Below are positions 46,821 through 57,877 of a stretch of DNA of 64,000 bases, piece by piece. The notes below the pieces were generated by a model. The model saw nothing but the letters and a program-made list of their open reading frames with translations. It did not search any database and had not been told where the DNA came from. The stretch covers positions 15,007,700-15,071,699 of the forward strand of contig OW285191.1 of assembly GCA_935421135.1 (NCBI GenBank). Reading direction: 5' to 3'. This DNA is from Bugulina stolonifera (lineage: Eukaryota; Bryozoa; Gymnolaemata; Cheilostomatida; Bugulidae). The translations under genes and the position numbers were made by a program. The first letter of the stretch is position 1, and the number at the start of each line of letters is the position of its first letter.

Positions 46821-49800
46821 ATGGCTACTGCAACTGAACAACTAGTCGCCTTGCTAGCCCAACAAATTGCTCAACAGAAGGAACAGATGGAGCAGCAGAA
46901 GGAACAGATGGAGCAGCAGAAGGAACAGATGGTGCAGCAGAAGGAACATCTGGAAAGGCAGCTGGAGGAACAAAGATCACAGCATGCAGAACAGATGAAG
47001 TTACTTGCTCAATCAACAGGCAGGCAAGTGCAACCCACACCAAGTTTCACCACATTTAATCCGAATACGGAACTATGGACTGATTACTTCTCAAGGTTCA
47101 CTACCTTTATCCAGGCTCAGTCTATCACAGATGAAAAAGTACCACAGGTATTCTTAACTAACCAATCTACTGATATATACAAACAACTGAAGGATTGGAC
47201 AGAGCAGCAGCCAAGAAAAGACATACAGAAACGGGAAATGGAGGAAATCTACAACTATATGATGACTCAATATAACCCAAGGACTTTTATCATCAAAGAG
47301 AGGTACAGATTCTGAAGTGACATGAAAAGAAAACCAGGAGAGACAATTTCAGAATTAGCAGCTAGGATTCGGCATGACGCAGCCACATGCGACTTCACAT
47401 CTATTCAGGATCCCCAGGATGAAGCCTTACGGACAGGATTCATTTGTTCAGTAGGAAATGAAGCCATCTTAAAAGCACTTTTCAAATTGAAAGATAGAGA
47501 TTTAACTTTCAACAGAGCAATAGAGGTGGCAGCCGAAGCGGAAGAAGCAGCCAAGGTAGCCAAGGAAACTGTCCATGGAACAACCAATACACTACACTTG
47601 CTACGGAAGAAGAAGACGACTCCAACAACAAAGACACACTCACAAACTGCTTCACCATGTAACTGCTGTGGAAGGACAAATCATAATCAAAGAGACTGCA
47701 GATACAAGAACGCTGCATGCAACTACTGCAAGATAACAGGACATCTAGAAGCAGTCTGCCGCAAGAAGAAGAAGGTGAACTCTCAGCCATTAAATATTGT
47801 GAGGGCTCTAAAAACAGTACATGCTGTTCCACAAATTCAAGTAGAATTAATTCTTCAAGGACAGCCACTGCAACTAGAAGTAGACACAGGAGCGGGAGAC
47901 AACTTTCTATCAGAACACAATCGGAGAAGACTAGGAGCACCTACACTGCAACCACCACTGATTCACTATGAGTCAGCTACCCATCACCCGATAGAGATTA
48001 TAGGCACGTGTACATTCAACACCAAAGTAGGAGGTCAACAAGAGAAACCTCTTCATTTTGTAATCAGCAAAATACCTAATCTCAACCTTCTGGGCAGAGG
48101 TGGAATCCAACAGCTAGACATCTCCCTAGATTCTCTGATGCCACAAGCCAATGGAAGACAACATACAGACGTTCTCACAATCAGCAGCAACCTTAAGGAA
48201 GCATGCAGAAGACTAACATCAGAGTTCAAGGATCTCTTCACGCCAGAATTAGGATGTCTAAAGGATTTTGAACTAAAAGTAAAGTTCACACAAGACAGTA
48301 AGCCTATTTTCTGCCAACCCCGACCAGTACCATATGCCATCCAAGAAGATTTAGGCCAAGCGTATGATGCTGGAATCAGTAGAGGAGTCTGGGAACCTGT
48401 ACAGTTTAACTCTTATGGTACTCCCGTAGTACCAATAAGAAAAGCACAGCTACCTGGACAACCAAGACGGAAGTTGAGAGTTTGTGGAGACTACTCAGTG
48501 ACAGTCAACGCAAAGCTGGAAGATCATCGTCAGCCAATCCCTTTACCAGAAGATCTGATGAGGAAGCTAGGAGGCGGACATGGTTTTTCAAAGATCGACT
48601 TGGCCGATGCGTACAACCAGATTTGCTTAGCACCAGAAAGTCAAAAGAAACTAGCACTCAGCACACACAGAGGAGTCTTATTGCAGAAGCGCTTACCTTT
48701 TGGAATAAGTTCTGCACCAGGATATTTACAAGAGATTATGGAGCAACTAACCCAAGATCTGCCTGGAGTCGCTGGATGATATTCTAGTGTCCGGAGCAAC
48801 AGCAGAAGATCACCTAATCAATCTTCGCAGACTACTTCAACGCCTGCAAGACCGAGGGTTAAGATGCAATCTCCGGAAATGTGTCTTTGCAGAAGACACA
48901 GTAGAATACCTGGGACACTAGCTATCCCAAGAAGGCATAGCAAAAGGATTTGGAGTAGAAGATGTAAAGAAGATGCCACCACCCACTGATGTAACAGGTC
49001 TACAATCTTTTATGGGATCCATCCAATTCTACCACAAGTTTCTACCAGATCTACCAACAGTCACAGCACCTCTTCAGAAGTTATTAAGAAAGGGAGAGAA
49101 ATGGCAATGGACACCAATTCAACAAGCAGCATTTTCTCAACTCAAGCAGATGTTATGCAGTGACCTTGTCCTGGCACATTTTGACCCATCATTAAAGTTA
49201 GGCATATCCTGTGATGCATCAGCAGTGGGACTCGGAGTAGTGCTATTCCATCGATACGGAGATGGATCTGAAAGACTAATTGCCCATGCAAGCAAGACAC
49301 TGACACATACTCAACGAGGATACAGCAAAACCCAGAAGGAAGCACTAGCTATTATCTTCGGCATCACCAAGTTCCATCAGTTCTTATATGGGAGGAAGCT
49401 CATACTAATAACGGATCATCGATCTCTACTTACTCTGTTTGGCCCCAACAAAGCAACACCGGTTATGGCGGCCAATAGACTCGCCAGATGGGCACTTACA
49501 CTAAACCAGTATCAGTACTCCATTGAATACAGGAAAACCTCAGAACATGGAAATGCAGATGTACTCAGCAGACTACCTAGTGGCCCTGGTGCTAAGTTTG
49601 ATGCAGAAGAAGAAGGAGAAGATATAGACACTGTTTGCTGTATCAAAGCTATCGGCACACAGCTCTCTCCAACAGAACCTGGAGTGCTGAAGAAAGAAAC
49701 GGCTAAAGATCCAGTACTCAGCAAAATTATGAGATATACCAGGGAAGGCTGGCAAGATGAAGAGCGGAATACATATCAGAGTGAAGTAAACTTGGAAGGC

Positions 49801-50565
49801 CACAGCATCAAGGATTTCCAGAAGTTAACTGCATCACTATCAATCGAAAATGGATGTTTACTATATGGAAGCAGAGTGGTAATTCCCCTTTCTCTCCAAA
49901 AGGAAGTGTTACAACTGATACATATGGGACATTTTGGCATGCAGAGAATGAAGCAACTGGCTCGCACTGCAGTCTACTGGCCTCGTATGGACAAGGACAT
50001 TATGGAGATGACTCAGAAACGCACCACCTGCAGGGAACATCAGAACCAACCAACTAAGGCACCAATTCATCCTTGGATGATGCCAGAAAAGCCGTGGAGC
50101 AGACTACACATCGACCACGCAATCAACTTCATGGGGACCAATTGGCTGGTCCTAGTAGATGCTTACACCAAGTATCCTTGTATACATCCAACAAGTTCTA
50201 CCTCCACCAAAACAACTACAGACCTACTGGAAAAAGATTTTGCTCACTTTGGTTACCCTCATACCATAGTCACAGATAATGGAACAAGCTTCACCTCAGA
50301 CGAGTTTCAGCAGTGGTGTAAAGAGAGGGGAATCATCCACCTACGAGGAGCACCTTACCATCCAGCCACTAATGGAGCAGCTGAAGGAACATCTGGAAAG
50401 GCAGCTGGAGGAACAAAGATCACAGCATGCAGAACAGATGAAGTTACTTGCTCAATCAACAGGCAGGCAAGTGCAAACCACACCAAGTTTCACCGCATTC
50501 AATCCAATACGGAACTATGGACTGATTACTTCTCAAGGTTCACTACCTTTACAATACATATATAA
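46821..50565 (+). pseudogene. Broken gag-pol of family B element
   Basis: One original gag-pol frame is interrupted several times. Gag starts at 46821 with a QQKEQME heptad-repeat coiled coil. An in-frame TGA at 47313-47315 splits it. The next part (to 48779) has two CCHC-type knuckles (CNCCGRTNHNQRDC, CNYCKITGHLEAVC), protease VDTGAGDNFLS and the first half of reverse transcriptase (FSKIDLADAYNQ, LPFGISSAPGY). A small deletion just before the catalytic LDDI removes the expected Tyr and shifts the frame, and a TAG follows at 48919-48921. From 48973 an open stretch holds the rest of the polymerase region, RNase H, the zinc-binding region with one expected Cys missing, and part of the integrase core (VTDNGTSF). 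The end is chimeric. This copy cannot encode a working polymerase. Confidence 0.88.
50383..50549 (+). repeat. Transplanted gag segment at the integrase end
   Basis: About 165 bases starting GAAGGAACATCTGGAAAGGC match gag sequence beginning near 46942, with a few substitutions. They directly follow integrase codons NGAAE and run into the LTR end. The two copies differ, so the segment probably came from another member of the family. Confidence 0.85.
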
Positions 50566-50590
50566 ACTGTTATAAGAATACAACAACAAT

Positions 50591-51761
50591 AATCAGGTGA
50601 TGATTACGTAATTGCAAACATGCTAGGCAAGTATAGTTAGTTAGCGATAGGTATGTGTCCAATACAATAGTAGTAAACCAGTACGACAATATGATTGGAT
50701 AGTGACAATAATATAAAGCACGCTATAATACGTAAGTATAATATCAGATAATACAGCGACATGATTGGTGGGTAACAATACAATAGTAAACATAGAGTGG
50801 ATTACGCATGTAGCTGTAGCTAGTAACTAGTAGCTAGTAATGTCTATGCATTATGAGTCAATGACTGGCTAGCCAAGGGAGGCTAGACGCAAACGCTGTA
50901 ATGTCAGTGTTTAATGTTATGGATCTTGAGACTCTGGGAGTTGAAGCCCCACTACACCAATGCGGTTCGTTTCACTATAATATAATCACTATTAATATTT
51001 GCCACCACCTTCACCTCTAGGACGCCAGTTTTCTTTAGATATTGATATGGTAAATAAAGTATTTGGTTTGTCAAGTAACATGTCCATTATAATTTGTAAT
51101 ACCTGACAACAAACAAACAAACAGACAAACTCTGTATTAACCAGTTATTACTATATTATTTGTTCTAATGTTGATTGAAAATGCTTACTACTCTTTACTT
51201 ATACCACAACAAAGGAAACTGTAAGATTTTAGTACTGTATAAATATGTTACTTTATGGTTGTAATTTCTATAGAATGGCAATATATTTAATATTAGCAAA
51301 TAGTTAATTTACCTGACAAAAAGAACCTATATTAAAAAGATGAATGGAAAAATAAAACTAACATGTACAGCTTCTACTGTGCGTTACTGTGCATTCTGTT
51401 TCAGAGACGGTGGTCTGGCGCTGGAGGCGGTGAACAGGTTTCTCCAAACAAAGTTTCTCCAAACAAAGTTTCTCCAGCACAGTAAAACAAAGATGGTGCA
51501 TCAAAGAAGTTTGTATGTGAAACGATTTTTGGTTGCTGTAGATGGGTGCTTTCCTTGGTCAAACACATGTAAAAGGGAATCGCTTTCTAGGCACCATCAC
51601 ATGTAATAAAAAACTTGTTTGACTTTTTACTGTTGTGAAATAGTCATAGATATAAATGGTCTGGCATTGCCAGTCATTCACCACAAGACGCTGAAAAAAA
51701 AAAATATGTATATATACATATATTAGTTACGTTTCTTACCAACATGCTTACATTATTTCAG
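50591..51761. other. H2 intron remainder
   Basis: The first 450 bases have no recognised match. From about 51050 the sequence is homologous to the H1 intron at 29735-30385. It includes an open stretch starting MNGKIKLTCTAS at 51340 that is also open in H1 (30000), without start or splice context I can defend. Confidence 0.4.
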
Positions 51762-53344
51762 GCAGGAGAATGCTTACAGCACCATCCCTCACAGAATAGC
51801 TTGCAACCAACTCACTCAAGCTATCAGCAACCGCTTATTAAAGGCTCCACATACCCAATCCACCCCAGCGTTGGAAACTCAGGACATCAGCAAGTTAACC
51901 CAGGCTATGCTCTGCCAGGACAAAACCAAAACGTAACGTAACTTAAAGTAATTTGATGTAGCATATAATAATATTAACTAATATGTAGCTACTACATAAT
52001 GATACATCATGTAGCCTACACAATATCAATCTTTCAATAATAATCCATCAGCTCTTGAATGATAGATTGTGATATATTGTAAGCATATTTTAATAAGATA
52101 AGTTTATGACTTGCTGTATAATAGGTGTATGGCGTAGAAAGACACAACCAGGTACAACAGCAGCCTGTCCTGGTCCACAACCACCACCACAACCACCACC
52201 ACAACCACCACCACAACCACCACCACCAGACAACACACCAGCAGGTTCTAAACCGGCCAACTGAGCAGCAACAGCAAAATCAACAGGTACATTATATAAC
52301 GTAGCTAACTGATGTATCAAAATACTCACACTAACTCTACTGTAAGAAATTTCTGCTAATATTTATTTGTTTCCATCTCAGGCAGCAACTAGGATAAGAA
52401 ATAGAAAGCCCCAATACCTCATAGCTCTCGTACCAGAGCTATCTTACAAGCTTGGTACGAAGCAAACAAAGCACGCCCCTACCCAGATCAGCCAACGGTT
52501 GCAGAACTAGCTAGAAATGGGGGAATTACAGAGAAGCAGGTGAAAAGTGGTTCTACAACACACGCTGCAGGGACAAAAGGGATGAACAGTAATCCTAATA
52601 AAGAGAGATACAGTAGACAATCCACCAAAAAAATATATTTAATCCTGCTTCTATAACAATACATTGTTTTAGTCTATGATATTTTCTTCTTCTATGCTAA
52701 GCTTTATTTATATACTCTTTGCATCTTTGAATACCCGATGTATCTACTCTGTGCTCTACCTTACATTATAATATACTCTATGCTGTATTTGCTGTAAGTA
52801 ACTATAACTAACATATGTATACTCGTTACTCCATAATCTAGGTATTATAAGAATGGCGCCTACTTGATGCCATACTCTCCGCATATTTATCTTTTCTGTC
52901 TAAATATAAATAATATTGGGCCATATTATATACACAGGCCCATGCACTGTCTATGTAGTAATACATGTATAAAATATAACACACTGAATGTATACCATAC
53001 TATCCATGATGTACATGTATTATATAAGCTGTTGGTTTGGTTCTGTTTTCCAACAGTAGTGGTTTAAAAGCAGTCTCATATGAACCAGTACAGTTTCAAA
53101 TACGTCTATGGTTCACCCACAGAATGATAAATTATTATTCCACCAACATTGGAAAAAAACAGAAGGTGCAGTGCTGTTATTATTACATGCAATGTAACTG
53201 TGATTAATTCAAATTTCAAGACTGATTTATTAGACAGAAGGCATACATACAGCAAGTTATATAACCAAGCTATAAAAAGCCATAAGATAACCACGATACA
53301 ACACAATGAGAAAACTTATACTGTTTCTTCCTTGTAGATCCACA

Positions 53345-53735
53345 ATGTCACCTCTACAGTGCCAAGTTTGGACAGTGCCAAGTTTGCGGAGAAAGCAGAA
53401 GCAGGTGGCATTACGGTGCACGTTTGTGCACTACGTGCACCAGGCGTCGTGCAGAAACCGAAAGATTCTAGTTTGCCAGGTGAATACTATAATATACTAT
53501 TTCCTGTTCTGCTATCTTGTAACCCGAAATATGAATCACATACAGATATATAAATTGTGTAGTTATACCAGACTTACAACACTGTAGCACCAACATGTCA
53601 ATTATTTCCCCATGTGTTGATGTTACATATTCAAAGAAAGAAGAGGACTGTCCCATAACAGTTAGTACACGCAACGCAACGGCTGCCAGGCATGCAGGTA
53701 TAGATGCTGCCTATCAGCTGGCATGGACCCAAGTG
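53345..53735 (+). pseudogene. Broken nuclear-receptor DBD copy (NRd)
   Basis: The exon-1 homologue starts at ATG 53345. A 16-bp tandem duplication (53357-53372 repeated from 53373) shifts the frame inside finger one. Further changes replace the CRLFFKR part. The exon-2 homologue is 53637-53735, 99 nt instead of 94, because CGCAA is duplicated. It therefore loses frame before the last two zinc ligands. Similarity to NRa/NRb flanks continues to about 54200, but exons 3 and 4 are absent. Confidence 0.82.
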
Positions 53736-54461
53736 GTAAGCTAAGCTCTATTAATCTATCAGATGATGACCTGTTACCCAATGATAGTAAATTGCAGCAC
53801 ATGTATGTGTATATACAATTGGACATTGTGTAATGTATTATGGTCCATGTATATAATTGAGCAGACAACTTCTCTATTATTTTACATTTTACATGTAAAG
53901 TTGAACCTGAGTCTCATGCAATACATATGCTCTAGTACACTGATGAGCATACCATATAATTAGGGTATTTAGGTAACTGTGTATTATTACTATATAGTTA
54001 CTGATAGATTTTTGTGCAAAGATTTTCCAATTTATCTGTGAATTGATTTCACATCCATGTATATACTGTGCTGACTACGGTTTGAACCAAGTCATATAAT
54101 ATTATTATAATGTCTGAACAGATTAATGCAGTATCTACTGTATGTTTAGTTTTGGTCACCATTATTTTAAATCACATGTTGATGTGAATAAAATATCTAA
54201 AGTACTGCGATGATAGAGATTGCGTGTGGTTAGGACTAGATAGGAATGGGCGGATAAGGATGTAAGTTAGGTCAAGTTCAAGCTGTATGTAGAGGTCAGG
54301 GTCAAGCTACGTAGGAGGAGGAGGAGGAGTCATTCACGAACTGGAATAGATAGAAGGAAGACGTTTAGACTAGCCACGAGACATACTTAAGGTGAGATAA
54401 GTACCAAAATTCCAAGTACTATATAAGCCTAACATGTTAATTCAGAAATACTCATGTCCTT

Positions 54462-54632
54462 CTCCAAGCAGAATGAATAATTTGGTATTCTACAGAAACA
54501 TCAAACTGAACAAACTATTGATTACTGAAGATTATTCAACTATTTATACAGATTTTACAGTACTATAAATAGTCATACAGGACTCTGTCTTTTAGGGTGC
54601 CAGACATGGCATTTCCTCTTTTACTTAATCAA
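54462..54632 (-). repeat. Inverted fragment of the FReD promoter
   Basis: This is the reverse complement of the block just upstream of the FReD-A and FReD-B start codons, including the TATAAATA box. It joins directly, at about 54632, to a fragment of homeobox exon 4 (GGAATAACTCATTC). No FReD coding sequence follows on the minus strand. Confidence 0.8.
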
Positions 54633-55291
54633 GGAATAACTCATTCTTTTTGAGAAACCCAATTAAACCACTTGTGACTATGGCAAGTATTTAATATTTT
54701 ATGGAGCTCTAATATAATATCTAGATTACTGTGACCATGTGCTTGTAAATCTTCTTGGAGTTAAACTTGTGATGTTCAAATCTAAAATTTAGATTGGCAC
54801 TTCAATTCTTTCAGCAATACCACACCCACTCAGCCCACTCAGAGCACCCTCCAGCTGTCAGCCAACCTTATCAGTCAGCTCACCCAACCTGTCGGATGCT
54901 GAACCACTCAATACACCAGCCGGTTCTAAACTGGCCAACGGTTCGGAAAGAGCAACAACAGCAAAATCAACAGGTATATAACGTAGCTATCTGATGTATC
55001 GAAATACTAATACTAACTCAACTGTAAGAAATGTCTCTAATATTGCTAATTTTTATCTCCTTCCATCTTAGGCAGCAACTAGGACAAGACATAAACAGCC
55101 CCCAATCCAGAACCAGAACTATCTTAATAACTTAGTCCAAATCAAACAAAGAAAGACCTTATCCAGATGACAGAACCATTTCTGGACTAGCTAGAAATGG
55201 AGGAATTTCATATGCACATGTGAAGAAATGGTTTTATAATAAACGTTGCAGGGATAAAAACACACATCTACCACACAAATACAATGTATAA
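54633..55291 (+). pseudogene. Third TALE homeobox copy, 5'-truncated (H3)
   Basis: Only the 3' part is present: the end of exon 4 (54633 to about 54682, its donor changed to GCAAGT), exon 5 (54793-54973) and the homeobox exon (55072-55291). The homeobox exon has a deletion of about 14 bases before helix 1 and a TAG where H1 has the helix-1 Trp. The recognition helix HVKKWFYNKRCRDK is still readable and again has Tyr at position 50. The 5' end is cut where the inverted FReD promoter fragment joins. Confidence 0.8.
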
Positions 55292-55654
55292 GACATTGCT
55301 TTAGTCTATGTGTATGGTATACCTTCTTCTATGCTATGCTTTATTTGTACACTCTTTAATATACCCTATGTATCTACACTATGCTATGCTCTATGCAGTA
55401 TTTTACATATATAACTGTGATTATTATTAATATACAGGCTGAGTGAGGAGTACTATATTTACTGGCTACAATTAATACACAGAGAGTATAATATACAAGG
55501 ATGGATTGTTTTCTATATGGCAGACGTGTAATTTGACTTGATTCGTCTTTTCTTGCAATTGTACCTAAATGATTAACAAGTCTGCAAACCTGTGTTTTGA
55601 TTATGCAGCAGTAGACCTACATAGGAATGTGAAGAGGTCTGTTCTTTGTATAAT

Positions 55655-56125
55655 TTACACAATGATACCAACAGTTTCAACATTGTAAATTAAATTAAAT
55701 TCAAATGCAATTGCACCAACTTGATTTATACAAAAATTATGGTTTGGCAATTTAAATTGTTGACAAGAGAGACCAACTCTAATAGATCTAACAGTATCAA
55801 AAGCAATGGTGAAATAATCATCATAATAATAACAAGAACCATGTGAGTCATTTGGACTTGGTTGGATGCCATAACCAGAGTTCCCCCACATGGCACTAGA
55901 AAAACAAGACATGTCAAGGTCACCTAAGGTGGCACTTGTGATCACCTGTAGGACAATCAGTGCTGTTCATCCCAAACTGTCCGTGATCATTGCAACCAAA
56001 ACTTATCAATCCAATATCTGTTGCAATCAAACTGTGTCTAGAGTCAATAGCTACGCCATATGAGATGCATTCATTGAGAGTTTCAAGCAGGTTCAGTTCA
56101 ACAAAACATTCATCAACACCAGAAT
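55655..56125 (-). pseudogene. RCC1-like repeat fragment, frame-disrupted
   Basis: After an acceptor TATTTTAG, the minus strand encodes DSGVDECFVELN... and then SRHSLIATDIGLISFGCNDHGQFG (given here in two overlapping parts: SRHSLIATDIGLISFG and CNDHGQFG). This fits the RCC1 repeat consensus HxLALTxxGxxxxWGxNxxGQLG. At about 55946 the frame must change by one base to enter a second open stretch of 96 codons (from ITSATLGDLDM to TAA at 55655). That is either a frameshift or an unseen splice. RCC1 repeats form beta-propellers in many proteins; the parent protein is not identifiable from one repeat. Confidence 0.5.
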
Positions 56126-57183
56126 CTAAAATATTTGGTAGCTTCGGTTAGATGTCGAGTTGAATAACGCTGAGTCATACTCATTCCAAATAGTTCTGTC
56201 AAGTAATATCCTATGCTATGTGTAGGCCTACAGAACTTTAGCAGGACATGAAAATAGGCCAACATATAAACCACACCTATGGCCTAACAAAAATAAATTC
56301 AACACTCACCAACTCCCAGTTGAAAATTTTGCATCAGAAAAATGCAAGGAAAACATCACAGAAACCAAAATCAGAAATGATAAAACGATACTACGTGTAG
56401 ATACTAGGCGTCTTCGGAAATGGGACTGGTTCCCGTCTGACCATGACCATCAGGCGAACACGGCAGGGCGTGCTAGTTGGAAATAAAATAAATAAAGTTT
56501 TTGTTACAATGTTATTTGCGAAATTGTGTACTCTTGGTGTCGCAAACGGGCGGTAAAATAATGCGAAAACATGCGGGGGTCAAGGACGGTGACCTAGATA
56601 TAGTCACAGTTTGGGCGTTAGCAGTAGTTGCTGAGCTGGTGGTAAAAGTGAAATGTTCCAGGACATTCGAGCTGATAACCAGGACCATGGGTGCTAACCT
56701 ACGTGAGATTGGTTTATTAGAAGTCGTCAGACAGCTTTCTGTCGGGTATGGATGAAAAAATACATTGAATTCTGTTAGCTGAGTAATCATAGTCAAATAG
56801 ATGACTAGAAGTGATTGTCATTGTTGATTCTCAGTTGAACTGGAGAGTCAAAGTTTTCTTTGGTGTTTGCTTAGCTGGTTAAAAGCATGTAGTTGATGCT
56901 AGCACAAGTAAACTTTCTGGGCATGTAGTTGTCCTATGGAGAATATCACAAGTCCTTGACATGGCAAAATAAAAAAATCAATCTAAATGTAAATATTGTT
57001 AAATTAAAATTGTTGTGACATGAAGTTAAAATATACAATGATATATGCATGGTTTGCATTTGGTTAACAATACCCTATTCAAAACGATAGAAATTGGATC
57101 CTTTAACCACCGTACAAATTATATTTGCCTTTTCCTACTTTCTTCTGAACAACTGTTCCGGGGACACTCTGCTTTCTTTGCAG
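56126..57183. other. Unassigned region before Harbinger-like gene
   Basis: A local G+C rise occurs at 56400-56760. The + strand is open there (56501-56755) and so is the minus strand, with no family resemblance. It could be a decayed upstream part of the transposon; I make no gene call. Confidence 0.3.
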
Positions 57184-57877
57184 GCCTGATAGGCATGTGG
57201 TTGACATGTTGCTGGCACCAGATGCTGATGACCAGCGTGACAGATCATTCATCCTCGTGGTTGACGAGATGACAGGGAAGGTGTTTCAAAGCCATTTCAG
57301 GCTTACGCGACGTAAGGGTTCTCAACGTCTACTGTGTCCGATCAGGTGGTTAGCACTGTCATGCCTGTAAGTCCTGTAACACAGCCTAGTCATGTACGTG
57401 CATGTCGTGTTGTAGATGAGGTCAACCAGCTGCTCAGAGACGTCGCCACTGTGTTACCCGGTGCAGCGTGTGGCAGGAGTGACTTGACCCACAAGAAGAA
57501 ATGCTATGTAACCCTGTGGTATCTGGCCAACAGCTGCCCCTACCGGCTCGTCACTGAGCAGTGAGTATTTGTCACCCACCTTTTGATATTCAGTGTAAGT
57601 AATGGACTATCCCCCAATGACATGGGCTATGTCTGCGTTGCTACACGATCAATGTTGTATATCTTAAGCTGCGTTCACTCTAGTGTGCCATGTAGGCAAC
57701 CTGTCCTTTGAATGAAAGTTGCTTTACTGACAAATTATTGATTCCAGGTTTTGGGATTTGCCAGAGTACGGCTCATGAAATCGTCACGGAGTTCATGTCT
57801 GCAGTTGTTAAGTTGCTTAGAAGAACGCTTAGCCTGCCTAAGGAGGCTGATACCAGTATGCATTGGCTATGTTGACG
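57184..57877 (+). pseudogene. PIF/Harbinger transposase-like gene, decayed
   Basis: Three exon-like blocks: 57184-57311 (CTTTGCAG acceptor), 57416-57560 and 57748-57877. The first two join in phase and read VFQSHFRLTR, then LRDVATVLPG, then YVTLWYLANSCPYRLVTEQ. The third continues FGICQSTAHEIVTEF but is entered out of frame by one base. A second one-base shift is needed before IGYVDG, the position of the first catalytic Asp in Harbinger/HARBI1 proteins. The order of motifs matches HARBI1-like transposases. I could not find the remaining DDE exons downstream. It is probably a dead transposon; a domesticated gene is less likely given the two shifts. Confidence 0.6.

Larger units (their letters stand above)
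46039..50585 (+). mobile_element. Gypsy-type LTR retrotransposon, family B (broken, chimeric 3' end)
   Basis: Exact 5-bp duplications ACAAT (46034-46038, 50586-50590) bound the element. The 5' LTR starts TGTTGAGACA and ends GAATACAACA at 46724. It is about 240 bp once a nested family A solo LTR is removed. TGGCGACGAGGATT at 46729 is a primer-binding-site candidate. The 3' LTR is reduced to its last 36 bases (about 50550-50585). Before it, integrase sequence is replaced by a second copy of a gag segment. Confidence 0.85.
44307..52592 (+). pseudogene. Second TALE homeobox copy, frameshifted and TE-loaded (H2)
   Basis: All exons of H1 have counterparts: 44307-44487, 45212-45382, 51762-51932, 52125-52286 (H1 exons 4 and 5 fused by deletion) and 52382-52592. 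Exon 1 has an extra A in an A-run (CAGCAAAAAGG for CAGCCAAAGG) that shifts the frame into a TAA. The homeobox exon has lost one C from a C-run and one A from an A-run. The duplicated exons 2 and 3 are intact here, 57 codons each, and carry 17 codons that H1 lacks. The intron between them is about 6.4 kb and holds a family C LTR remnant and the family B retrotransposon. The family A element lies about 90 bases upstream of the start codon. Confidence 0.75.

Noticed and set aside
47509..47940. 143-codon minus-strand ORF in the family B element
   Set aside because: It lies antisense to the CCHC and protease region, whose motifs are clear on the + strand.
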